From Bacteroidota bacterium (GTDB lineage Bacteria > Bacteroidota > Bacteroidia > UBA4408), in assembly GCA_016721765.1 (NCBI GenBank), contig JADKHO010000001.1:794001-858000 (forward strand): 64,000 nt of DNA, written 5' to 3'. Under the pieces are notes generated by a model that made no database searches, was not told where the DNA came from, and saw nothing but the letters and a program-made list of their open reading frames with translations. The translations under genes and the position numbers were made by a program. This document shows positions 17,614-25,264 of the stretch, in pieces. Each line of letters begins with the position of its first letter. Positions within the stretch are counted from its first letter, which is position 1.

Positions 17614-18913
17614 TAGTGTCCCGTTTAAATAATAATTAGTTCTTTGAAATTATTGATAGACAAAGGTTGTAGGCTTTTTTAGAGCCGTGACGATTTAAAA
17701 TTGATTCGTAGCTTTTACCGAAAATATGGTATGGGTCATGGAAAATATGTCTTTTCACAAGTTTGTGAATTTCTTCCAGCAAGATTGTTTGATAAACACG
17801 TTGCTAATTTTGAAGGAAATAATAAAGTAAGACACTTCACTTGCTGGAATCAAATGCTTTGTATGATGTTTGGTCAACTAAGCAATCGCGAAAGCTTAAG
17901 AGATTTGATGGTTTGCATCGAAGCTCATTCGACAAAATATTATCGTCTTGGTTTCGGTAAAAATGTATCTCGCTCCAATCTTTCCAGAGCAAACGAAAAT
18001 CGTGATTATAGAATTTACGAACAGTTCGCTTATGAGATGATTGCTATTGCTCGTGAGTGCTGTAAAGACGATAGCGATTTTCATCTCAACATAAAAAGTA
18101 ATGTTTATGCTTTTGACTCAACCCTCATTGATTTATGTCTAAATGTATTTTGGTGGGCAACATTCCGAAAAGCTAAGGGAGCCATAAAACTTCATACTCT
18201 TTACGATGTAAAAACCTCTATTCCATCCTTTGTGCATATCACTGCTGGTGATGTACACGATATAAATGGGTTAGATGCCTTGGTATACGAGGCAGGCGCT
18301 TACTATATATTGGATCGAGGATACGTTGATTTTGACCGGCTTTATAACATACATCAGCATCATGCATTTTTTGTGACTAGAGCTAAAAAGAATGCTCAAC
18401 TTACAAGAATTTACTCTTCCAAGGTAAATAAAAAAGCAGGCATTAGATGTGATCAAATAGTAAAGTTGTCCGGGTTTTATGCTAAACAAAATTATCCTGA
18501 ACAAATCAGAAGAATTAAATTTTACGACAAAGAACAAGAACGTTCGTTTGTATTTTTAACAAATAACCTAACTCTTAAAGCCATTGATATTGCTGATCTG
18601 TATAAATATAGATGGAAAGTAGAATTGTTTTTCAAATGGATTAAGCAGCATCTAAAAGTAAAATCTTTTTGGGGCGTTTCTGCAAATGCAGTTAAAACTC
18701 AAATCCATATTGCAATTATAACTTACACATTGGTAGCAATCATTAAAAGCAAACTTAAATTAAATCGTTCCACTTACGAAATCCTACAAATATTGGGAGT
18801 ATCACTTTTGGATAAAACCCAGTTAAATCAGCTACTTGCTGAATCTGTCTATCAAGATGTCAAAGAACAAATATGTAATCAGTTAAAAATCAATCTAATC
18901 TAACAGGACACTA
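17614..18913 (+). mobile_element. IS4-family insertion sequence, complete
   Basis: About 1.3 kb bounded by imperfect terminal inverted repeats: TAGTGTCCCGTT (17614-17625) on the left and AACAGGACACTA (18902-18913) on the right, 11 of 12 positions matching when inverted. One intact transposase gene fills it. The flanking bases do not show an obvious target-site duplication, so the exact ends may be off by a few bases or the element is old or rearranged. It sits directly upstream of the lipoprotein operon. Confidence 0.85.
17731..18903 (+). CDS. IS4-family DDE transposase
   Basis: From the ATG at 17731 (MGHGKYVFSQVCEFLP) the protein is 390 residues; an in-frame TTG at 17701 would add ten. The N-terminal ~80 residues match the DUF4372-type domain of Bacteroidota IS4 transposases (NKVRHFTCWNQMLCMMFGQLSNRESLRD). 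The catalytic DDE domain is complete: first Asp in VYAFDSTLIDL, second Asp in YYILDRGYVDF, and the Glu in the Y-R-E-K signature YKYRWKVELFFKWIKQHL. The stop codon touches the right inverted repeat. No frameshift or premature stop is seen, so the element may still be mobile. Confidence 0.95.
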   Translation: MGHGKYVFSQVCEFLPARLFDKHVANFEGNNKVRHFTCWNQMLCMMFGQLSNRESLRDLMVCIEAHSTKYYRLGFGKNVSRSNLSRANENRDYRIYEQFAYEMIAIARECCKDDSDFHLNIKSNVYAFDSTLIDLCLNVFWWATFRKAKGAIKLHTLYDVKTSIPSFVHITAGDVHDINGLDALVYEAGAYYILDRGYVDFDRLYNIHQHHAFFVTRAKKNAQLTRIYSSKVNKKAGIRCDQIVKLSGFYAKQNYPEQIRRIKFYDKEQERSFVFLTNNLTLKAIDIADLYKYRWKVELFFKWIKQHLKVKSFWGVSANAVKTQIHIAIITYTLVAIIKSKLKLNRSTYEILQILGVSLLDKTQLNQLLAESVYQDVKEQICNQLKINLI

Positions 18914-19602
18914 TTGATTTTATTTATCAAAAAAGTATTGATACAAAATTAACTTCGCCATTCAACTCTGTCAATACTCAAAAAGGATGATATTTGATTG
19001 ATTCCAAAAAAAGTGCGTGGAAATAACTTGGAAAGAAAAAATGGGTAGTTCTTGTCATGTAGTTTGGTTTTAAAAATTAAAACTCCAACCTTACATTTTT
19101 CACTCAATTATTTTGGTGAAAATCACTCTAAGTATAAAGCCCAAATAAAATTCTTTTGGGGGATGAATTATTTGACGGTGTTAATTAAAGAAAAATAAAT
19201 TGAAATGTCAATCCGTATTTCTACGGAAAATGCAATTATTTTTGAGACGCCTTCAAACCAATGGCAGAAAGGCATTAAACAAATTATTTGCATTTTCTGC
19301 AAATTTTCGTTTTAATTTTTTTCGTCAGATTTCAAAAATCACAGCTGAAAACTTGCTTTTTTTGTGCTTTATGGAAATTACAATGTTTGGTGATTTTTAC
19401 TCTTCAAATGAAACTACCATAATTGGTGAATTTGAAAATATCAAAGAATTAAATCAGAGCCTTATTTGTGATCCATCGGAATTAAAGGAACAAGTGCTCT
19501 AATTAAATGGAGGCTTGAAGGAAAAATTGGGCTACTGAAATTATCGGATGATGCTGAATAAATAATAAACACTTTGCATGTTTAAAATGAAACAGAGAAA
19601 AG
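18914..19602. other. 689-bp intergenic region with an imperfect hairpin
   Basis: No convincing gene was found. A nested inverted repeat lies at 19213-19297: CCGTA (19213-19217) with TACGG (19222-19226); GAAAATGCAATTATTT (19226-19241) against AAATTATTTGCATTTTC (19281-19297); and GCCTT (19249-19253) with AAGGC (19269-19273). It has no terminator-like T run directly after it. It could be a decayed repeat element or a MITE-like relic. A 100-codon open frame over it (19200-19502) lacks coding character. Confidence 0.45.
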
Positions 19603-20886
19603 TTAAATCGCAATAACTCTTTCATCAATCCAATACTTAATCCCTGTATTCCCATACCTGTTCTTGCTACAAATTGCAAACCTTTTATTCTCAATGATTG
19701 ATGTTTCAATATTAACCCCAGCGTCAAAAGCTGCCATCGTCCCGCCTCTCATTTGACCAGAGGATGTTAACTGAAAAATAGAAATGAAAATTGTTTTAGG
19801 AAAGGCAATCCTCAATTTGTCAAATTCTGCAATATCAGCATTGAGCTTGCCCCAACTATCAATTACAATTACATCGAAACTACTTGCAAACTTTTGTATA
19901 TCCTGAAGCGTTGCTTGGTCATTAATTTTAAATTTTTCAGAAGCCTGTAATTTGTATTTTTCTATTTTTTGAAGGGTAAGGTTTGTAATTCCTTCCTCTA
20001 TTGAGAAATAAGCAACCGAAAAATCAAGTTCTATGAATTTACTAATTAGGTCAAAGCACAAGTAAGTTTTACCGCTTCCGGGTTTTCCGGTGAGTGTGAT
20101 AGCACACTTATCCATTTCTAGTAAGCCTATAAAATCGCCTAATGCGCCTGAAAACTGTACCCTTCCCGCAAAATTAATGCTTTGAACATCTTTGGCCTTA
20201 ACAAATCCATCCTTATCCTTTATTTGAGCCAGCTCTTTGATTGAATTACTGCGTATAATTTCCTCTTCTAAAGCAAGGCACTTCTGTTTTAGCTTTTCAA
20301 CAGCGGCTTCGTTCACTTTAATGTCTGAAAAAACAAGCGGATTAAATAAAACGCGATTTAGCTCAGTGTTTATTTTACCAATTTTAGCATCAATGGATTT
20401 AATCATCCCAGAATAATCCTGCCGACTTGAATCGCCTTCAAAAAGGTTATCAAGGATAATTCCTCCGAAAAAACCTAAAAGCTTTTCATGCGTTGTTTGA
20501 CCTATTTCAAGAACTTTACTTGCATAAGAGCTTTTGTTTTTAATCGACAATTCATATTGAATTTTAGCTCGTTGATTTTGCAATTCAAGCTTTTCTTTGA
20601 TTAGCACTATATCTTTTAGCTCTTTCGCATCTTTTACCTTTTTGTAATTGGCGGCCAAATTCTGAAGGTGCAAAAGAGTCTGCTCTTCATTTTGCAATAA
20701 AATCTTTGTCTTTTCTAGTTCTATTTCAGCTATACTTTGCTCAATAGGCACTTTTTCCGTAACCGTTACGGATTTCTTTCTATTTGCACTTACTCTGCAC
20801 CTGTCGGAACAGAAGGCTGCTCTTATGTTTTTAGCAATAAATCGTTTATTGCAATTTAGGCAGGTCTTTGAATGATTTTTAGCCAT
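19603..20886 (-). CDS. Zinc-finger / coiled-coil / RecA-like ATPase of the integrated element
   Basis: The 427-residue protein has three parts. Residues 9-30 form a small zinc finger (C9, C12, C26, C30: CLNC ... FCSDRC). About residues 45-130 and 190-225 are long charged helices, likely coiled coil. The C-terminal half is a RecA/RadA/DnaB-type ATPase: Walker A GKPGSGKT at 267-274, then VAYFSIEEG and the Walker B-like DVIVIDSWG. It has no RadA-type protease domain. I do not know a named family for the whole. Divergent from a MerR-like regulator with a perfect palindrome between them, and close to a serine recombinase, so it is probably a replication, recombination or maintenance protein of the mobile element. 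Confidence 0.75.
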   Translation of the reverse strand: MAKNHSKTCLNCNKRFIAKNIRAAFCSDRCRVSANRKKSVTVTEKVPIEQSIAEIELEKTKILLQNEEQTLLHLQNLAANYKKVKDAKELKDIVLIKEKLELQNQRAKIQYELSIKNKSSYASKVLEIGQTTHEKLLGFFGGIILDNLFEGDSSRQDYSGMIKSIDAKIGKINTELNRVLFNPLVFSDIKVNEAAVEKLKQKCLALEEEIIRSNSIKELAQIKDKDGFVKAKDVQSINFAGRVQFSGALGDFIGLLEMDKCAITLTGKPGSGKTYLCFDLISKFIELDFSVAYFSIEEGITNLTLQKIEKYKLQASEKFKINDQATLQDIQKFASSFDVIVIDSWGKLNADIAEFDKLRIAFPKTIFISIFQLTSSGQMRGGTMAAFDAGVNIETSIIENKRFAICSKNRYGNTGIKYWIDERVIAI

Positions 20887-20982
20887 GTTGTTACGCGAAT
20901 TACATTTTTTGATACGGAAATTAAAATTCGGTTACAGAAATAATCGGCAATTTGTAACGCAAACTTTAATCAAAGATACTAT

Positions 20983-21020
20983 TATTTAATAATTATGTAA
21001 CTTTACATAATTATTAAATA
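20983..21020. promoter_or_regulatory. 38-bp perfect palindrome between divergent genes (operator candidate)
   Basis: TATTTAATAATTATGTAA (20983-21000), a 2-bp spacer CT, then its exact reverse complement (21003-21020). It lies in the 183-bp gap between the leftward ATPase gene and the rightward MerR-like gene, just before a TATATTTG box (21030-21037) that fits the Bacteroidota TAnnTTTG promoter element. The symmetry and location fit an operator for the MerR-like protein acting on both promoters. Binding is inferred, not shown. Confidence 0.7.
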
Positions 21021-21069
21021 TACTTGTACTATATTTGTATTTATACCAACCTAATTAAACATATAATCC

Positions 21070-21978
21070 ATGGATCAAAATATTTCCATTGCGCCCTATT
21101 GGGGAGCAGAGCCAACGTTTTCTAATCTTGAAAAGCTAACAGAATTTCTGTTGGAAGAAAGATTTACAATTAAGGATTTGGGGGTTAGTTACACCAATAT
21201 AACCTATTGGGACAAGCAAGGTATACTGAGTTTTAGCCGAAGCGCTGGAGGAAGATGGCGAAACTTCAATTTTATTGATTTTATGTGGATTAAAACTGTT
21301 GACGAACTAAGGGAAATAGGCATTTCAACAACGCTCATAAAGGCAGCAAAAAAAAACTTGTTTCAACCATTTAACATGAAGCCTTTTTTGGAAAATGTAA
21401 AAGCTAACCCTGATGAATTTGAAATAATTACTAAAAATTATTCTAAGGAGGAAAGGGAAAAATTGAAAAAGTTCTATGCTCAAATAGAAAAGAAACCTAC
21501 CAATAAAAAAATCACACATTTTTACTATGCGATAGCTGATGCAATTCAACTAACCGAAGAGATAAAGCTAGAAATTTTTAAAGATGGTTCAGTAATACTT
21601 CACCCTTTTCATAATCTATATTCTGAAGTGGATGTTCTGAAGGTAATTAGGGAAATGCATATTAGCATTTCCTTAACTACCATTCTTAAAAATTTCCTAA
21701 CTGGATATAGTGACCATATTACCCATGTGGCGACTGATTTAAAAATTTTGCAGCCCAATGAAATTAAACTTTTGGAGCTGATTAACTCAGGAGAGTACGA
21801 TTCGATAAGAGTAATTTTTAAAGGCACTGAAATGAAAGAATTGGAACTAAATAAAACACAAGACGCAAAAACCAGACTTGTGGATATTATGAAAGAAGGA
21901 GCCTACCAGAACATTACAATAAAAAGTCATAAGGGAGTTGTTTCAAGTATTGAGAATACAATTAAAGTAAAATTTTAA
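21070..21978 (+). CDS. MerR-like DNA-binding regulator, 302 residues
   Basis: Residues about 28-90 resemble a MerR-type winged helix: FTIKDLGVSYTNITYWDKQGI with the characteristic I-x-Y-W-x-x-x-G-I/L turn (44-53), then a basic wing SAGGRWRNFNFIDF and a helix containing VDELREIGIS. The remaining ~210 residues match no MerR effector domain I recognise; they look mixed alpha/beta with a charged linker (KEEREKLKKFYAQIEKK). It starts 49 bp after the 38-bp palindrome and is divergent from the RecA-like ATPase gene. It probably controls that gene and itself. The long non-standard C-terminal half is unusual and may be specific to this type of element. Confidence 0.75.
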   Translation: MDQNISIAPYWGAEPTFSNLEKLTEFLLEERFTIKDLGVSYTNITYWDKQGILSFSRSAGGRWRNFNFIDFMWIKTVDELREIGISTTLIKAAKKNLFQPFNMKPFLENVKANPDEFEIITKNYSKEEREKLKKFYAQIEKKPTNKKITHFYYAIADAIQLTEEIKLEIFKDGSVILHPFHNLYSEVDVLKVIREMHISISLTTILKNFLTGYSDHITHVATDLKILQPNEIKLLELINSGEYDSIRVIFKGTEMKELELNKTQDAKTRLVDIMKEGAYQNITIKSHKGVVSSIENTIKVKF

Positions 21979-22113
21979 ATGACTAATATAAAGCAACAAA
22001 GTATATCACCTGCCACAAGCAGGATAATGATTATGGTGCAGCCCCTGAATCACAGCTCAGACCTGTATCTTATTTGTTATTACAATGTCAAACCTAACTC
22101 CAAAAGAAAATGG
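21979..22113 (+). CDS. Possible 44-residue ORF coupled to the MerR-like gene
   Basis: An ATG follows the MerR-like stop codon directly (TAAATG) and opens a 44-codon frame, MTNIKQQSISPATSRIMIMV onward, that overlaps the next gene by 29 bp. The junction would allow translational re-initiation, but the peptide has no recognisable feature and includes a small hairpin sequence (CCTGC-CACAA-GCAGG). It may be only a spacer. Confidence 0.2.
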
Positions 22114-22342
22114 TAGTAATCTAAAAAACAGAAAAGAAATTCTTCCAATACTGGGTAATTCAAAAATTTCACTCGCTGAATGCCGCAAAATTATTAATGA
22201 TAGTGCAGTTAATTATTCTGACGAAGAATTATTAAAATTGAGAGACTGGCTAGATAATTTGGCTGAAATAGCAATAGCCATTATTGAAAATACAGGAGTT
22301 AACGAAATGAATGAAATATTGCAAAATTTAAAGAGGAAATAA
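22085..22342 (+). CDS. Hypothetical small protein, 85 residues
   Basis: A small charged helical protein (MSNLTPKENGSNLKNRKE, then LAECRKIINDSAVNYSDEEL and LRDWLDNLAEIAIAIIENTG). I do not recognise the family, but the SLxECRKILND...YSDEELxxLRDWL pattern is of the type seen in small ORFs next to serine recombinases in Bacteroidota elements (recollection, not verified). It lies 47 bp upstream of the recombinase on the same strand, with a 22-bp palindrome in the gap. A role in controlling recombination is possible; nothing in the sequence proves it. Confidence 0.6.
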   Translation: MSNLTPKENGSNLKNRKEILPILGNSKISLAECRKIINDSAVNYSDEELLKLRDWLDNLAEIAIAIIENTGVNEMNEILQNLKRK

Positions 22343-22354
22343 TTATTAAAAATC

Positions 22355-22376
22355 CCGCTCCGCATATGCGGAGCGG
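22355..22376. promoter_or_regulatory. 22-bp perfect palindrome before the recombinase gene
   Basis: A perfect GC-rich palindrome with half-site CCGCTCCGCAT and its reverse complement, in the gap between the 85-residue gene and the recombinase, 13 bp before the recombinase ATG. There is no strong T run after it, so it is a weak terminator at best. It could be an operator, an attenuating mRNA hairpin covering the ribosome-binding region, or a recombinase-related site. Confidence 0.55.
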
Positions 22377-22389
22377 TTAATTTATCAAG

Positions 22390-23952
22390 ATGAAAAAAAC
22401 AGCTATTCTTTATTCGAGAGTATCCACAGATGAGCAAAACAATGGTTACAGCCCTGCCGACCAAAAGGAAAGGCTTTATAAGTATTGTGAGCAAAAAAAT
22501 ATTGAGGTGCTTGGGTTTTACCACGATGATGAAAGTGGAAAATCATTCAACAGACCACAATGGTTAAATATTATGAGCTTTCTAAAGAGTAAGGGTACCT
22601 CGGTTGATTTTATATTATTTACTAAATGGGATAGATTCTCTCGTAATACAACCGAAACCTATATCACCATTAAAACCTTGCGAAAATTGGGAGTTGAACC
22701 CCAAGCAATTGAGCAGCCACTCGACCTCGATATTCCTGAACAAAAAATAATGTTAGCATTGTATGTTGTAGCTCCAGAAGTAGATAATGACAGGCGTGCC
22801 TTAAATGTTATTAGGGGAATGCGAAGAGCAAAAAAGGAAGGGCGATGGCTTGGCAACTCACCTTTCGGCTATAAAAACACAAGAGACGATAAAAACAAAC
22901 CAATCATAGTTCCCGAAGGAGGAAAAAATGAAGCACTTATTAAAAAAGCATTTCAGCAATTTTCAACAGGTGTTTACAATATTGAAGAGCTAAGGAGATT
23001 GTTAAGCAAAGAAGGGCTTAAACTCACAAAAAATGCCTTTGCCGCAGCTTTAAAAAACAAAACCTATATCGGTAAAATTTTTATTGCTAAATATAAAAAT
23101 GAGTCTGCTCAATGGGTAGATGGGATTCACGATGCAATAATTGATGAAGTTACCTTTCATAAAGTTCAAGATATCTTATCAGGTCGTAAAAGAAATATGC
23201 CCAATAAAATTAGCACTTATAGAGATGAGTTACCTTTAAGAGGGCATTTAATTTGTCCTAAGTGTGGTAGAACACTTACAGGCTCAGGCTCTACTGGTCG
23301 TTCTGGAGATAAATTCTATTATTACCATTGCCTAAAAGGCTGCAAGGAGCGCATAAATGCTATTGATACAAATGCTGCATTTACTCAAAAGCTTAAATCA
23401 CTTAGACTCAATTCTCAAGAGATTAACATCTTCATGAAAAACCTTTCAAAAAGGTTAAAGGACAACTCAAGTAATAATAATACCGAGCGAATCAAAGTTG
23501 CCACCGATATTGAGAAGAATAAATTAAGATTGAAAAATGCCCAAATGCTTATGTTGGATGGTGATATTAGTTCTTTAGAATACCATGAAATGAAACTGAA
23601 ATTTGAGCGAGAGATTTTAGATTTATCGCAAGAGCAAAACAAATTTAGCCCAGCACCCATTTCACACGATAAAATTATCGATACCTGCAAGAATGTTATT
23701 CTAAACCTTGATATTGCTTACGAGAAGGCAGATACACAAATAAAACAGCGAATAATTGGTTCGATATTTCCAGAAAAATTCATGTTTGAAAATAATCGAG
23801 TTCGAACCACAAAAGTGAATGAAGTGATTCTTAAACTTTGCGCTAGTATCAAGGATTCCAGAAGGAATAAAAAAGGGCAACAAACTTTTTTTGAGTTGTT
23901 GCCCTGTGAAGTGGGCCCACCTGGGCTCGAACCAGGGACCAAAAGATTATGA
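22390..23952 (+). CDS. Large serine recombinase (integrase of the mobile element)
   Basis: Site-specific recombinase of the large serine family. The N-terminal resolvase domain begins YSRVSTDEQ, with catalytic Ser12 and Arg10. A 'Recombinase' domain follows (about 160-270), then a zinc ribbon (C289, C292, C314, C318) and a coiled-coil segment (about 340-420), as usual. The reading frame ends inside the CAT-anticodon tRNA on the other strand, so the last ~15 residues (VGPPGLEPGTKRL) are antisense tRNA. This implies the element integrated beside or within the tRNA 3' end and the recombinase frame now continues into chromosomal DNA; a few residues before that are encoded by the tRNA terminator hairpin. 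The native C-terminus may be shorter or different on the excised circle. All catalytic features are present. Confidence 0.93.
   Translation: MKKTAILYSRVSTDEQNNGYSPADQKERLYKYCEQKNIEVLGFYHDDESGKSFNRPQWLNIMSFLKSKGTSVDFILFTKWDRFSRNTTETYITIKTLRKLGVEPQAIEQPLDLDIPEQKIMLALYVVAPEVDNDRRALNVIRGMRRAKKEGRWLGNSPFGYKNTRDDKNKPIIVPEGGKNEALIKKAFQQFSTGVYNIEELRRLLSKEGLKLTKNAFAAALKNKTYIGKIFIAKYKNESAQWVDGIHDAIIDEVTFHKVQDILSGRKRNMPNKISTYRDELPLRGHLICPKCGRTLTGSGSTGRSGDKFYYYHCLKGCKERINAIDTNAAFTQKLKSLRLNSQEINIFMKNLSKRLKDNSSNNNTERIKVATDIEKNKLRLKNAQMLMLDGDISSLEYHEMKLKFEREILDLSQEQNKFSPAPISHDKIIDTCKNVILNLDIAYEKADTQIKQRIIGSIFPEKFMFENNRVRTTKVNEVILKLCASIKDSRRNKKGQQTFFELLPCEVGPPGLEPGTKRL
23875..23904 (-). terminator. Rho-independent terminator of the CAT tRNA, inside the recombinase 3' end
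   Basis: Read on the minus strand just after the tRNA, GGGCAACAACT pairs with AGTTTGTTGCCC (one bulged base) around an A-rich loop and is followed by six T. This is a normal terminator for the tRNA. On the plus strand the same bases encode recombinase residues GQQTFFELLP. Confidence 0.8.
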
Positions 23953-23985
23953 GTCTTCTACTCTAACCAACTGAGCTATAGGCCC
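23912..23985 (-). tRNA. tRNA with CAT anticodon (elongator Met or Ile2)
   Basis: A 74-nt cloverleaf: acceptor GGGCCTA pairs with TGGGCCC (one G-T pair), D arm GCTC/GAGT, anticodon stem GAAGA/TCTTT with loop CTCATAA (anticodon CAT), T arm CCTGG-TTCGAGC-CCAGG, discriminator A, no encoded CCA. The acceptor stem resembles isoleucine tRNAs, so a lysidine-modified Ile2 tRNA is as possible as elongator Met. It is the probable integration site of the serine-recombinase element on its 3' side. Confidence 0.93.
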
Positions 23986-24001
23986 TCATTTTGAAGGAGT
24001 G

Positions 24002-24032
24002 CAAAAGTATATATTTGCAGGTAAAAAACAAA
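24002..24032 (-). promoter_or_regulatory. Promoter of the CAT tRNA (TTTG - N19 - TACTTTTG)
   Basis: On the minus strand TTTG (24029-24032) and TACTTTTG (24002-24009) are separated by 19 bp, matching the Bacteroidota -33/-7 pattern TTTG-N19-TAnnTTTG, about 16 bp before the tRNA 5' end. The tRNA-Gly at 60377 has the same TACTTTTGCA box. An overlapping TATATTTG (24010-24017) on the plus strand could serve the HAD gene. Confidence 0.65.
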
Positions 24033-24057
24033 TTAATACCTCTCGCATTTACAAAGC

Positions 24058-24699
24058 ATGGCACAAGCGCAATTGAACGGAATTAAAAACATCATAATCG
24101 ATATGGGTGGTGTTATCTTGGATATTGACCATTCCTTAACCGCAGCTGCTTTTAAAGCCATTGGGGTTGAAAATTTTGAAAGCCTTTTTACCAAAGCCAG
24201 CCAAAGCGGTTTTATTGAAGAATTTGAAAGCGGTAATTTAAGCCCGGATGAATTTCGAAATCAGGTGAGGGCTTGGTGTGGCATACCCTTTAGCTCACTT
24301 GAATTAGATGCTGCCTGGAATGCGCTTATTTTAGATTTAAAACCAAGCCGAGTGGCTGCCATTCAAAGCCTTTCACAGCGTTTTAATCTTTATTTGCTCA
24401 GCAACAACAACGCCATCCACTACTTACGTTGCATCGAAAAAATTAATGCCCTGCTTCCCTTCGAAGTATTTAGCAGTTATTTTAAACAAAATTATTTCTC
24501 CCATATTTTGCGTTTGCGAAAACCGGAGAAGGAGGCTTTTGAATTTGTGCTGCGCGAAAATAAGTTGAATTTATCCGAAACAATTTTTTGGGACGACTCG
24601 CTGCAACATATCGAAAGCGCTCAAACACTGGGCATCCGAACCATTACCATTAGTCCCGAAAATACAATCGAACAGCTTGTGGCGGGTCTAGATTATTGA
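24058..24699 (+). CDS. HAD-superfamily (subclass IA) phosphatase-like hydrolase
   Basis: The 213-residue protein carries the four HAD motifs: I, IIIDMGGVILDID with nucleophile Asp15; II, LYLLSNNN; III, the lysine in LRKPEKEAF; IV, ETIFWDDS. Residues ~25-95 form the helical cap of subclass IA. Motif I has Gly rather than Asp at the usual acid/base position (DMG), as in the YihX-like phosphatase branch of the family, where it hydrolyses small sugar phosphates or FMN-like substrates. The substrate cannot be predicted. Convergent with the CBS gene, sharing 7 bp. Normal length, no anomalies. Confidence 0.9.
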   Translation: MAQAQLNGIKNIIIDMGGVILDIDHSLTAAAFKAIGVENFESLFTKASQSGFIEEFESGNLSPDEFRNQVRAWCGIPFSSLELDAAWNALILDLKPSRVAAIQSLSQRFNLYLLSNNNAIHYLRCIEKINALLPFEVFSSYFKQNYFSHILRLRKPEKEAFEFVLRENKLNLSETIFWDDSLQHIESAQTLGIRTITISPENTIEQLVAGLDY

Positions 24700-25127
24700 C
24701 CGGAAATATAATTCTGCAAATTTTCGATGGTAATTTTTTGCTCTTCGATGATGTGTTTTACAAGGTCGCCAATGGAAATAACACCTAATAACACCTCATT
24801 TTCAACAACCGGCAAGTGACGTATGCGGCGTTCGGTCATGAGTACCATGCAATCGTCTACACTGTTGCCGGGTTTCACGGTTATTAACTCATCGGAGGTC
24901 ATAATCTCGCTGATGGGAGTTGTTTTTGAAGACTTGTCCTTCAACACAATTTTACGCGCGTAATCACGCTCTGAAAATATTCCAACCAATTTTTCTTTAT
25001 CTTTTACAACGATGGCACCGATATTTTTCTCGGCCATTATGCGCAAGGCGTCACGTACCATTGTATCGGGCGACACAGAAGCTACATCGCTTCCCTTTTG
25101 TTTTAAAATGTAAGAAACCGTTTGCAT
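24693..25127 (-). CDS. CBS-pair domain protein
   Basis: The 144-residue soluble protein consists of two CBS motifs: residues ~12-65 (VSPDTMVRDALRIMAEKNIG ... IFSERDYARKI) and ~75-130 (MTSDELITVKPGNSVDDCMV ... LPVVENEVLLGVISIGDLVK), ending in a short helix. CBS pairs bind adenosine nucleotides such as AMP, ATP or SAM and usually sense energy state. Stand-alone CBS-pair proteins are common; partners are unknown. The gene overlaps the end of the HAD gene by 7 bp tail to tail, which suggests a compact shared 3' region rather than a functional link. Confidence 0.92.
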   Translation of the reverse strand: MQTVSYILKQKGSDVASVSPDTMVRDALRIMAEKNIGAIVVKDKEKLVGIFSERDYARKIVLKDKSSKTTPISEIMTSDELITVKPGNSVDDCMVLMTERRIRHLPVVENEVLLGVISIGDLVKHIIEEQKITIENLQNYISGQ

Positions 25128-25264
25128 AAAAAGAGAGATTTAGTGAATACTAAAATGGATAGGGGCAAACGAATTTACGCATTTTTTGAGAATACAAAAT
25201 TATGTAAGGCTATTTCCAAAGCAAAAAAATACATTTACACTACAAAACCAATTCGCATAGAAAA

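Noticed and set aside
17604..18925. Target-site duplication around the IS4 element
   Set aside because: Flanks (TTATTTCAT on the left, TTGATTTTA on the right) do not match well enough to claim a duplication.
19200..19502. Open frame of 100 codons starting with TTG
   Set aside because: It runs through a hairpin, has an unnatural composition (rich in Phe/Arg/Asn) and no recognisable features or ribosome-binding context.
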